Source: Sphingobacterium sp. lm-10
Lineage (GTDB): Bacteria; Bacteroidota; Bacteroidia; Sphingobacteriales; Sphingobacteriaceae
Reading direction: 5' to 3'
Assembly (NCBI RefSeq): GCF_023554555.1
Contig: NZ_JAMJWC010000001.1
Span: forward strand, 1,922,001-1,986,000
Length of the DNA: 64,000 bases
The notes under the pieces were generated by a model. It saw only the letters and a list, made by a program, of their open reading frames with translations, was not told where the DNA came from and did not search any database. Below are positions 8,651 through 17,342 of the stretch, piece by piece (the stretch's first letter is position 1; each line of letters opens with the position of its first letter). Position numbers and translations under genes: made by a program.

Positions 8651-8721
8651 GTTTCACAAACCGTCGGTCAAGGGTTCTACCCTCTTTTGGCGTACTTAAA
8701 ATCTGTCGAAGACTTTTTTAC
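8651..8721 (+). pseudogene. Decayed 3' half of tRNA-Arg with terminator remnant
   Basis: Positions 8651-8695 match the tRNA-Arg gene at 8099-8172, from the anticodon loop to just past the 3' end, at 37 of 45 positions by my hand alignment without gaps. AAACCGTCGGTCA and TTTTGGCGTAC are intact, while the T-arm is mutated. The next bases (ATCTGTCGAAGACTTTTTT, 8701-8719) resemble the second arm of the tRNA-Arg terminator, while the first arm is missing. The 5' half of the tRNA is absent, so it cannot be a working tRNA. It is inverted relative to tRNA-Arg. Confidence 0.75.
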
Positions 8722-8774
8722 TTTACAAATCAATAAGACCTGATAAGGTTAGCTACTATCCACCTAAACACAAA

Positions 8775-8802
8775 AAAACCTTAACTAAACAGTCAAGGTT
8801 TT
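8775..8802 (-). terminator. Terminator of the two-component/PepSY operon
   Basis: AAAACCTTAACT and AGTCAAGGTTTT pair with one mismatch around a 4-nt loop, and on the minus strand a T-run follows. It lies 49 bp beyond the stop of the last PepSY-like gene. Confidence 0.8.
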
Positions 8803-8851
8803 GGCATTACTAAAAATTCTCTGTTTCTCAAACAAAGAGCTCCGATGCACT

Positions 8852-9295
8852 TTAGTCCATACGCTTGAATGCGCCATTGGAATCGAAGACCAGATCGAAA
8901 CCATTCGTTAGTTCCACATCGATTTCGTTCCGATCTTTTTCAATACTCGTAATCTTTTCACTTGGATAGTTTTCTGCGACATAGGCAATGATAGGTGCTG
9001 GAATAAAGCTGTATGGGATAGGCTCATTTCTAGGGCCATCAACATCTGTCCAGTTTCCATCTTTATCAAAAACAACCTCGGTTCCGTTACTTAGGTATAC
9101 CGTATACTCACGACCAGAAAGACCTTCTCTTTCTTTTTTTACATTAGAAATGCGAACATCTGTGAAATGAGTGGTGAGAAAGGCATTAGCTGCTACCGGC
9201 AACTCATCGGACTGAATGGTTTCCTCTTTGTCGCAAGACATGGTAGCGACAGCCATTGTAATTAGAACCAGGGTGTTTAAGATAACATTTTTCAT
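8852..9295 (-). CDS. PepSY-like domain lipoprotein
   Basis: This 147-residue protein has a lipoprotein signal ending in ATMSC (Cys21). Two related segments follow, each with the pattern 'variant of NG-T/D-x-x-VFD-x-DG' (YLSNGTEVVFDKDGNW and LTNGFDLVFDSNGAF). These are typical of the Bacteroidota PepSY-like family, earlier likened to beta-lactamase inhibitor folds. The molecular role is not established. It is the last of four genes transcribed together (response regulator, histidine kinase and two PepSY-like proteins), 15 bp behind its sister gene, so it is probably an envelope partner or target of that two-component system. Confidence 0.83.
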   Translation of the reverse strand: MKNVILNTLVLITMAVATMSCDKEETIQSDELPVAANAFLTTHFTDVRISNVKKEREGLSGREYTVYLSNGTEVVFDKDGNWTDVDGPRNEPIPYSFIPAPIIAYVAENYPSEKITSIEKDRNEIDVELTNGFDLVFDSNGAFKRMD

Positions 9296-9310
9296 TGTTG
9301 TAGTGTAGAG

Positions 9311-9763
9311 TTATTGTTGATTGATTTTTATAAATTCTCCTTTTTTGTTAAATTCAAGTTCCAAACCATTTGATATCGCAACCAGGTATTTTTCTGCTTT
9401 TCGCCTCATCCTAACCACATCAGTTTTTGGAAAGCTGCGCGCAAGATAGGTAAGCACTTGCTCCGGGACGAGCGCTATCGGCAAAGGTTTTCGGTGGCCA
9501 TCGACTTCTCGCCAATTTCCTTGTTCGTCAAATTCTATTCTTTTTCCATCTTGTAGCAGAACATGGTACGCATCGCTTCTAAACCACGACTCGACATCCG
9601 AGCTAATCGATGCTACACCTGTGCGAGAATAATAAACTTGAAGAAAGTGCTTCGCCTTTTGAGGCAAGTCACGGACCGAAATACTTTTGCTTTGTCCACA
9701 AACCATACTAGTGTAGCAGGTCGATACAAAGCAGATCATCAAATAGCGCACCTGTGGTCTCAT
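9311..9763 (-). CDS. Secreted PepSY-like domain protein
   Basis: The 150-residue protein starts with a probable signal peptide (hydrophobic segment at about 7-22). It shares the two-segment layout of its neighbour: LLQDGKRIEFDEQGNWREVDG and, near the C-terminus, ISNGLELEFNKKGEF. Without a clear lipobox it is likely periplasmic. The gene lies 55 bp behind the histidine kinase and 15 bp before the other PepSY-like gene, indicating tandem duplication and cotranscription. In other systems small periplasmic proteins of this sort tune sensor kinases; that role here is inference. Confidence 0.8.
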   Translation of the reverse strand: MRPQVRYLMICFVSTCYTSMVCGQSKSISVRDLPQKAKHFLQVYYSRTGVASISSDVESWFRSDAYHVLLQDGKRIEFDEQGNWREVDGHRKPLPIALVPEQVLTYLARSFPKTDVVRMRRKAEKYLVAISNGLELEFNKKGEFIKINQQ

Positions 9764-9818
9764 TGCCTTGCTAATTCATTTAACTTACAACAAAACTCGA
9801 AACCTATTTAGGAAAGAT

Positions 9819-11108
9819 TTAGGAATTTTTGAAAATAACAGAAAAAATATGAAACTTTTGATCGAATGTATACTGAATATTTCCTCCAGGTGTCATCTGG
9901 AGGATTGATTTCACGAGAGACAAGCCTAATCCGTTGGATTGAATGCTATCCGAACCCTTATAAAACCGGTTGAAAATGTAATTGTCAGGCAGGGCTCCCG
10001 CTGTACTGCTATTCCGTATTTCCCAACAGTTCGCGGAAATCATGATATAGATACTCCCCGCTGGCTCTGTGTAACGAATAGCATTTCGAATCAAGTTGGA
10101 CAACGCCATTGTTAATAATGTGCGGTTCCCTTTCACCAGAAGTAGTGCCTTCGATTGAACCTCTATGCTGATGTTTTTGTGCGCTGCAATGTCATTAAAA
10201 TTCTCTACCAATTCCTGCGTCAATTTATGGAGATCTACTTCCTCATTTTGCAAAAACTGCCTATTTTCGATACGGGACAAGAATAGCAACGATCGGTTCA
10301 AATCGATAAGTCTCTGTAAGGATTTTTTCGCCTCAGCTAGTTTAACCAGTATTGGTGGAGGCGTTTCATTATCCTCCATAATCATATCGATTTTATTAAT
10401 AGTAATGGCCAAGGGAGTTTGCAATTCATGAGAAGCATTTTCAATAAACAGCTTTTGATCGGCAAATACAGCCGCATTCCGCTCGACCATAGACCCAATA
10501 TGCTGGTGCAGCTGGTGGAACTCGAACACATCTGTCTCGACTGGCGCCAGTGTAGTGGTACGGCCTACATTATAGGCATCCAAGTCATCCAATATCTTCT
10601 TAAATGGCCGCCATGCTCTGGTAAGAATATACTTTTTGAGAAGGTATATACTCAACACCATAGCTATATAGAGCACCAGCAGAGCTGTGGACAGATCTAT
10701 TATTAAATCATCTCGCTCAACGGTAGATGCCCTTATCTCCAATTGATAGGATCGCTTGTCGGGACCAAAAAACATAGTAGTAAGTACACGATAAGGCTCT
10801 TCTTCATCGTCAAAAGGCATATAGAAAAACTGATTCGAAAATGTATTTCGCTCGTTAAATGCCACATGGTCTGCGGGCGTAATTCTAAACTGGTTCACGC
10901 CATAATCAGACAGAGTAAGCAGTGTAGTATCTTCATATGCAGCACGAAGGATCGTAATTTTGTGATCACGCAGTCCATCATCCACATTATCGTACACTTC
11001 ATCTAAAATATAGGCATAGAAAAGAAGTGCCCAAACCGTCATGATAGCAAATATCGCGACAACGAGGTGTCGCATTGTATATTGTTTTAAAGAGACTGCC
11101 TTGCCCAT
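9819..11108 (-). CDS. Sensor histidine kinase
   Basis: The 429-residue inner-membrane kinase has two membrane segments (about 14-33 and 136-160) enclosing a ~100-residue periplasmic sensor. The H-box NASHELQTPLA has the phosphorylated His near 227, followed by an N-box (LSNLIRNAIRYTEPAG) and the GLGLSLVKSI box. The DxGxG (G1) motif is poorly conserved in the short segment NSSTAGALPDNYIF, though the overall ATPase fold seems kept. The gene follows the response regulator by 6 bp and precedes two PepSY-like envelope genes. The stimulus is unknown. Confidence 0.9.
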   Translation of the reverse strand: MGKAVSLKQYTMRHLVVAIFAIMTVWALLFYAYILDEVYDNVDDGLRDHKITILRAAYEDTTLLTLSDYGVNQFRITPADHVAFNERNTFSNQFFYMPFDDEEEPYRVLTTMFFGPDKRSYQLEIRASTVERDDLIIDLSTALLVLYIAMVLSIYLLKKYILTRAWRPFKKILDDLDAYNVGRTTTLAPVETDVFEFHQLHQHIGSMVERNAAVFADQKLFIENASHELQTPLAITINKIDMIMEDNETPPPILVKLAEAKKSLQRLIDLNRSLLFLSRIENRQFLQNEEVDLHKLTQELVENFNDIAAHKNISIEVQSKALLLVKGNRTLLTMALSNLIRNAIRYTEPAGSIYIMISANCWEIRNSSTAGALPDNYIFNRFYKGSDSIQSNGLGLSLVKSILQMTPGGNIQYTFDQKFHIFSVIFKNS

Positions 11109-11114
11109 GTCTAC

Positions 11115-11786
11115 CTACACTAACTTGTAGCCTACACCATAGACTGCTTGAATATCTACCAACGCTCCATGGTCGCGCAATTTTTTTCGTAGATTCTTTA
11201 TTTGCGAATAAATAAAATCTAGATTGTCCACCTGATCTACCGCATCCCCCCAAATGGACTCCGCTAATAGAGCCTTTTGCACGAGCTTTTCCGGGCGGAT
11301 GATGAAATAGTAAAATACGTCAAATTCTTTGCGATTGAGTTGCACCTCTTCTTCATTAATTAGCACCTTACGATCATCTGGTACCAACACTACATTTTTA
11401 TACATAATACGGTTATCCACATGTTGATGATGTCGTCGAATAGCCGACTTAACCCTTGCATGTAACTCCGCCAAATGAAATGGCTTTGGCAAATAATCAT
11501 CTGCGCCAAGATTAAGCCCTTCCACTCGATCATCAATCGCTCCTTTTGCAGATATAATAATAACAGGTGTAGTGTCTCCTTGCTCCCGAAGTAATTGCAA
11601 CAATTGCATCCCATTTCCACCGGGCATCGCGATATCGAGCAATATACAGCCATATTGGTACAAAGAAATCTTTTCCCGACCAATCTCAAAGCGATCTGCA
11701 ACCTCCGTTAGATATCCCTCCTTTGATAAGAAATCCACCATCACCTGTTGAAGGTCTAATTCATCCTCTATAATCAAGATTTTCAT
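11115..11786 (-). CDS. OmpR/PhoB-type response regulator
   Basis: The 223-residue regulator has an N-terminal receiver domain with acidic pocket IEDE, phospho-acceptor Asp51 (LLDIAMPGG) and Lys101 (LPKPF). A C-terminal winged-helix DNA-binding domain spans about 125-223 (RKEFDVFYYF...VYGVGYKL). It is the first gene of the operon with the kinase and two PepSY-like proteins and probably activates that operon itself. It is divergent from tamB, with 240 bp between. Confidence 0.93.
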   Translation of the reverse strand: MKILIIEDELDLQQVMVDFLSKEGYLTEVADRFEIGREKISLYQYGCILLDIAMPGGNGMQLLQLLREQGDTTPVIIISAKGAIDDRVEGLNLGADDYLPKPFHLAELHARVKSAIRRHHQHVDNRIMYKNVVLVPDDRKVLINEEEVQLNRKEFDVFYYFIIRPEKLVQKALLAESIWGDAVDQVDNLDFIYSQIKNLRKKLRDHGALVDIQAVYGVGYKLV

Positions 11787-11936
11787 AAATTAATTTGTGG
11801 GGTTAACAAAAAAATCAGCCTATAAAAGCAGAAAGGAACGTTTTTTGTGCACTGTAAAAGTCTTAACAAAAATAATGCTGCAATTATTAATATCGTATCT
11901 TTCTCGCGAAATATATGCGTTTGAAGCTCAACTTTC

Positions 11937-11944
11937 TAACTTTG
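11937..11944 (+). promoter_or_regulatory. Putative -7 box upstream of tamB-tamL
   Basis: TAACTTTG matches TAnnTTTG and lies 82 bp upstream of the tamB start; no good -33 element at the standard distance was seen. Confidence 0.45.
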
Positions 11945-12026
11945 CAACAAACATAATATATAGCAACGTGTTTTCAGTTTAGTATTAACACGCATAGATA
12001 GTATTTAACACATATACACTCATATT

Positions 12027-15000
12027 TTGAATAGGTTCGGAAAAATCGCACTAAAGACTCTCCTATGGATCATTGGTTCTGTCATCTTTTTGCTTCTATT
12101 GATTATTGTCCTGATTCGCATCCCTTCGGTGCAGAATTTCGTGGTGGGCAAAGTCACCAATTACGTAGAAGGTAAAATTGGCACCCCAGTTCGCATAGGC
12201 TACATTAACATTGCTTTCCCAAAGAAACTTGTATTAGAAAATATTTATCTGGAAGACCAGTCCAGAGACACGCTTTTATCCGGAGAAAGTATTTTAGTAG
12301 ACATCAACATGTGGCGGCTATTGGATAACACCGTGGAGTTGCAAGAGTTGGAGATAAAAGGTGTAACTGCGAAAATTAATAGAACCCTTCCAGATAGTAC
12401 CTTTAACTTTGATTATATTGTTAATGCTTTTGCATCTCCAGAAACACAACCTAAACAAGAAGAATCTGAATCAACGATGGTTTTTGATCTAGATAAGGTT
12501 TTGTTCGAGCGTATCCGCTTCGTATACGACGACCAAGTTATTGGTACCGCAGCGGAGTTAAATCTACAACATTTCAGCACACGCATTAAGAAATTTGATT
12601 TATCTGGCGACATGGCCTTTGAGCTTCCTACCATAAATCTGGATGGCGTGCAAGCCAATATTCGACAGTGGGCTGTAGCTAATAGCAGTGATGCCCCGAA
12701 TGCCAGCGATTTTGGCGTTACTACCGCGGATACTTCTGCCAGTTCTGCAATGCCTGCGTTGGCTATAAATACGATTAACCTGAGCAACATTCATATCAAA
12801 TATGATGATGAAGCCGCCGGTATGGATACCAAATTTGACTTACGTAAATTCATCGCGAACATCGAGGAGATGGATTTAAATAAGGAAGTGGTGCGCATTA
12901 AGGATGTGACCTTAGAGGAATCCGACTCCTATGTTTTATTTGGGAAGACCGCTCAACCAGCCGTCTCGTCAAAACCTACAACATCGGACACCACCACAAC
13001 AGAGGCGGAACCGATGAAATGGATAGTAACCCTAGGCAAACTAAATGTAGAGAAAACAAACTTCTGGTTTAAAGATGAAAACCAACCTCGTACTAAAGGG
13101 CTGGATTTTTTCAACATGCGCCTTTCTGACTTCGAAACTGATTTGCAGGATCTCTATTACTCGGCAGACTCGATTTCCGGCTCTCTTAAAAACCTAACTG
13201 TAAAAGATCATTCTGGTTTTTTATTGAAAAAAGTAACGGCCAACTTTGCTTATCATAATACAGGTGCATTGATAGAAAATCTGTATGTGGAAACCTCTAA
13301 GAGTCTGATCAGAGACTACGTGAAGGTGAGCTACCCATCTTTGGATGCATTATCGAATGACTTAAATTCCGTACAGATTGAGGCGAACATTAAAAAGAGC
13401 CATATCGATATGTCAGACCTGCGTTTCTTGGCTCCTGATTTAGAGAAAGAAGAATCCATGCGTCCGTTGCTAAACAAAAAATTTTATATCGATGGGCGGG
13501 TGTATGGCCGCGTGAACGACTTGCATATTCCAAACTTTGAATTTAAAACACTAGACAACACACATATGTTGGCGAAGGCACACATTAAAGGCCTACCCGA
13601 CATGGAGAAACTATATGTAGACTTAGACCTTCGTAAGTTTACTACCGGACGTAGAGATATTGAGCGCCTAGTGGCTCCTTCTATGTTGCCTGATAGTATA
13701 CAGCTACCGAATTCTATTAGCTTAGCTGGTAAATTTAAAGGTGGCATGACGGCTTTTGCCACGAACTTAAAACTAGTTACTGAACAGGGTAATGCTAGTG
13801 TAAATGGTAACATGCGCATGGCGCGCGATACGACATACGACTTGCGCGTAGCCATCAATGACCTGAACATCGGGCAAATTCTTAAGCAGGATTCTGTATT
13901 AGGCATTATCGCCGCGGAAGCACATATAAAAGGTACAGGACTGGATCCAAAGACCATGTTAGCACAGGTACAAGGTACCGTTAATCGGGCTGATGCGATG
14001 GGCTACTCTTACCGAGATATTACCCTCGACTTAGAGGCCAACCGTGGTGACATTCGCGGAAACATCAATAGTCCGGATCCCAATGTACGCTTCGACTTAG
14101 ACCTGGATGCGAACATGCACGGTACCTATCCTCGCCTAACGGCAACGCTGATGGTGGATAGCGTCAATCTACAAAACTTGAAGTTAATGGATGATGATTT
14201 CCGCTATCATGGGCGTATAGTAGCCGATTTTGAGACATTGGATATCGACTATCTAAATGGGTCACTAAAAGTATTGAATTCTAATATTGCGCATAACGAC
14301 GACCGTTATTACCTGGACACACTTGCTTTAACCGCAGTTACAACCGAAGACCGCAATAAGATCCTTTTTAATTCGGAATTTCTCAGTGCGCATTTGGTGG
14401 GTAATTACCGACTATCGGAGCTAGGCACATCTATCCAAGATATCATCCGCGTTTATTACAACCCAACTAATGTTACAGACACCACTTCTTATTCACCGCA
14501 GCGCTTCGAATTTAGTGCGCGTGTCAACCATTCTCGCATTATCCGTGAATTGGTGCCTGATTTGGAAGAGATGCGCGACGTTACGCTAGATGGAACTTTC
14601 GACAGCGAAACGAAAACATTGATCGCTAAAATTCTTGCTCCAAAATTGATATATGCAGGTACAGAGGTAGAAAATGTGGGTGCCGATATTATTACAGTCG
14701 ATAGCACACTTTATTATAACACCCTGATAAACCGTATAGCAGTGGGTGACATAGAATTGATCAACACCATCATTAGTGGTGATGTCATTGAAAACAATGT
14801 CAACTTCGGCCTGTGGATTCGGGATAAAGAAAGCAAACCTCAGTATCATCTCGGCGCAAAGATGAATGCAGATAATAACAACTTCCTATTCAGCCTGATG
14901 GAAGATGGTCTTATGCTAAACTATGATACTTGGAACGTGATGCCAAACAACCAAATCGCTTTTGGTGATACGGGGGTATTAGTCCGGGATTTCATCCTTC

Positions 15001-17342
15001 GGCAAGAAGGTCAGGAACTTTCTATACAGTCTCAAGACTCTACCTTTAATGCACCTATCGCCGTTAATTTCAATAACTTCCGCATTGAAACCATCAGTCG
15101 CATGGTTGATTCTGAAAATCTGGATGTCGCCGGCGGTATCAACGGTACCGCTACGATCTCACGCTTGGAAAGCAGCCCGGTATTCGTTTCCGATTTAATG
15201 ATCAATGAGTTTGCTTTTGCGAAGCAACAAGTGGGAGATATCAGCATCAAAGTTAACAACGAGCAGCAGAATACATTCGCTGCCGATATCGCCATCACCG
15301 GTAATGGTAATGAGGTACAACTATTGGGGACCTTCATCTCCCCTCCTGAGGGTGATGCGCAGATCAACGCATCACTTGAACTAAAGCCCATGATGATGAA
15401 AACATTGGAAGCATTTAGTTTGGGTAACCTAAAAAATACTGAAGGTACAATCACTGGAAAAATAGATATCGCGGGCACTACAGCAGCGCCTAGAATTACC
15501 GGCGGGATCACTTTTAACAACAGCCAGATGAATGTGGCGATGTTAAATTCCAAAATGTTTATTAACAACCAAACTATATCGTTTAATAATCAGGGCATCC
15601 AATTCCGGCAGTTTGAAATACGTGACGCCAGAAACAATACTGCGCGTATTGATGGCCGCGTGCTCACGACCGACTACAGCGACTTTGGGTTTAATCTGAA
15701 CTTGGCGATGAACGATTTTGAAGCGATGAACTCTTCTATGGAAGATAATGACCTATTTTATGGAAAAATGTATCTTACAACGAATCTACAGGTAAGGGGT
15801 GATATGAACAGCCCACGTGTAGACGGTAATATCCGTGTGAACGACAATACAGACTTCTACTTCGTAGTACCTAATGAAAATCCAGGTGTAGCAGATCGCG
15901 AGGGTGTCGTAAAATTCGTTAATCGAAGTGACACATCAGCCAGAAATATATTTGCCCAGCTGGATTCCATCACAACTGCACCTGCTGCACTTACTGGTAT
16001 GGATATCAGTTTGAAATTACAAACTGATCCTGAAGCACGTTTTACCGTTGTGCTTGATCCGGGTACTCAGGATGAGTTGCATATTCAAGGTATAGCCGAA
16101 TTGACCGCCGGAATTGATGCCAGCGAAAAGATCACTATGTCGGGTACCTACACGATAGAAAAGGGTGAATACACGGTTCCTTTAGGTCCGTTGTCCCGTC
16201 GTTTTACCTTCCAGAAAGGAAGCGTAATCACTTGGGGCGGCGATCCGTTAGACGCTAATATGAACATAACGGCGGTATACACCAATCGATTCCCAACCTT
16301 GGAACTGGTTCAGGGCCAAGTAGACCAACAGGCTCAAAATTTGTATAGACAGCGTATTCCTTTTAATGTCTTGTTGAAGTTATCAGGTGCGTTATTTACT
16401 CCTGACCTGAGTTTTGATATACAATTGGACGACAATAGCACCATGGTGCCTCAGGATGTAACGAACAACGTAAATATCGCACTAGCGAATATGCGAAATG
16501 ATCCAGCAGAATTGAACAAACAAGTATTTTCTTTGATCGCGCTTGGTCGCTTTATGTCGGCAAATCCTTTTGAAAGTTTGTCTGGTGGTGGCGGTGTAGA
16601 GGGCATGGCTCGCAGCACGCTGAGTAACTTCCTTACAGGGCAGTTGAATAACCTGACCTCCGATCTGATTCGCGGCGTAGACATCGACTTTAACTTGCAA
16701 TCTGAACAGGACTTCCTTACCGGAAGTGCGCAGAACCGTACCGACTTGAACGTTGGTCTATCCAGGACGCTATTTGATGATCGGCTTAAGGTTACTGTAG
16801 GATCCAATTTTGAAGTGGAGGGCAATGCTAGACCAGGGGAAAAAACATCTAACATAGCGGGCGATGTGTCTCTGGAATACCGCTTATCCCAAGACGGTCG
16901 CTATATTGGCCGAGTATTCCGAAATAACCAATATCAGCCTACGTTGCAGGGGCAGTTTATTGAAACGGGAATCGGTATCGTGGCCAATATGACGTACGAT
17001 AAGTTCCGCGAGATATTTATGAGTGCCAGGTCGATAGACAACTACTACAACACGAATAATGCGAATTTCCGTAGACGGTTTGACGTGGATCGAGTGGAGA
17101 CCGATTCCGTATACCGAGATAGTGTACGAACGATTATTCAAGATAGTCTGGAACTTCGACTGAACAGAGACCGTCGCTACAACATGTCATCACGCAGACC
17201 TGCGGAAACACGTGATAGTGTAAGCAACAATGGCGTAACCAATTTTGGTGCACGACCACGCAGCAAACAAGATACCGTAAAAAGAAAAGAAAATACAGCC
17301 ATAAGAAATGAGGAAGAAGAAAGGGAGTCTAATGAAAAATAA
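12027..17342 (+). CDS. tamB: TamB-like translocation/assembly module protein (DUF490)
   Basis: The 1771-residue protein has one N-terminal membrane anchor (about 9-31), a very long AsmA-like repetitive beta-rich region, and a C-terminal TamB/DUF490 domain (about 1290-1680), then a charged low-complexity tail rich in Arg, Asp and Ser. TamB proteins span the periplasm from the inner membrane and work with an Omp85 partner in outer-membrane protein or lipid delivery. The partner gene tamL follows with an 11-bp overlap. The start is TTG at 12027: an in-frame TAA lies at 12006-12008, no ATG falls between it and the anchor, and the anchor follows directly. Length is greater than that of the E. coli homologue (about 1260). 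Confidence 0.9.
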   Translation: MNRFGKIALKTLLWIIGSVIFLLLLIIVLIRIPSVQNFVVGKVTNYVEGKIGTPVRIGYINIAFPKKLVLENIYLEDQSRDTLLSGESILVDINMWRLLDNTVELQELEIKGVTAKINRTLPDSTFNFDYIVNAFASPETQPKQEESESTMVFDLDKVLFERIRFVYDDQVIGTAAELNLQHFSTRIKKFDLSGDMAFELPTINLDGVQANIRQWAVANSSDAPNASDFGVTTADTSASSAMPALAINTINLSNIHIKYDDEAAGMDTKFDLRKFIANIEEMDLNKEVVRIKDVTLEESDSYVLFGKTAQPAVSSKPTTSDTTTTEAEPMKWIVTLGKLNVEKTNFWFKDENQPRTKGLDFFNMRLSDFETDLQDLYYSADSISGSLKNLTVKDHSGFLLKKVTANFAYHNTGALIENLYVETSKSLIRDYVKVSYPSLDALSNDLNSVQIEANIKKSHIDMSDLRFLAPDLEKEESMRPLLNKKFYIDGRVYGRVNDLHIPNFEFKTLDNTHMLAKAHIKGLPDMEKLYVDLDLRKFTTGRRDIERLVAPSMLPDSIQLPNSISLAGKFKGGMTAFATNLKLVTEQGNASVNGNMRMARDTTYDLRVAINDLNIGQILKQDSVLGIIAAEAHIKGTGLDPKTMLAQVQGTVNRADAMGYSYRDITLDLEANRGDIRGNINSPDPNVRFDLDLDANMHGTYPRLTATLMVDSVNLQNLKLMDDDFRYHGRIVADFETLDIDYLNGSLKVLNSNIAHNDDRYYLDTLALTAVTTEDRNKILFNSEFLSAHLVGNYRLSELGTSIQDIIRVYYNPTNVTDTTSYSPQRFEFSARVNHSRIIRELVPDLEEMRDVTLDGTFDSETKTLIAKILAPKLIYAGTEVENVGADIITVDSTLYYNTLINRIAVGDIELINTIISGDVIENNVNFGLWIRDKESKPQYHLGAKMNADNNNFLFSLMEDGLMLNYDTWNVMPNNQIAFGDTGVLVRDFILRQEGQELSIQSQDSTFNAPIAVNFNNFRIETISRMVDSENLDVAGGINGTATISRLESSPVFVSDLMINEFAFAKQQVGDISIKVNNEQQNTFAADIAITGNGNEVQLLGTFISPPEGDAQINASLELKPMMMKTLEAFSLGNLKNTEGTITGKIDIAGTTAAPRITGGITFNNSQMNVAMLNSKMFINNQTISFNNQGIQFRQFEIRDARNNTARIDGRVLTTDYSDFGFNLNLAMNDFEAMNSSMEDNDLFYGKMYLTTNLQVRGDMNSPRVDGNIRVNDNTDFYFVVPNENPGVADREGVVKFVNRSDTSARNIFAQLDSITTAPAALTGMDISLKLQTDPEARFTVVLDPGTQDELHIQGIAELTAGIDASEKITMSGTYTIEKGEYTVPLGPLSRRFTFQKGSVITWGGDPLDANMNITAVYTNRFPTLELVQGQVDQQAQNLYRQRIPFNVLLKLSGALFTPDLSFDIQLDDNSTMVPQDVTNNVNIALANMRNDPAELNKQVFSLIALGRFMSANPFESLSGGGGVEGMARSTLSNFLTGQLNNLTSDLIRGVDIDFNLQSEQDFLTGSAQNRTDLNVGLSRTLFDDRLKVTVGSNFEVEGNARPGEKTSNIAGDVSLEYRLSQDGRYIGRVFRNNQYQPTLQGQFIETGIGIVANMTYDKFREIFMSARSIDNYYNTNNANFRRRFDVDRVETDSVYRDSVRTIIQDSLELRLNRDRRYNMSSRRPAETRDSVSNNGVTNFGARPRSKQDTVKRKENTAIRNEEEERESNEK

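Noticed and set aside
15032-15568. Long antisense ORF inside tamB (178 codons)
   Set aside because: It lies wholly inside a confidently identified gene and has the composition of a codon-bias shadow.
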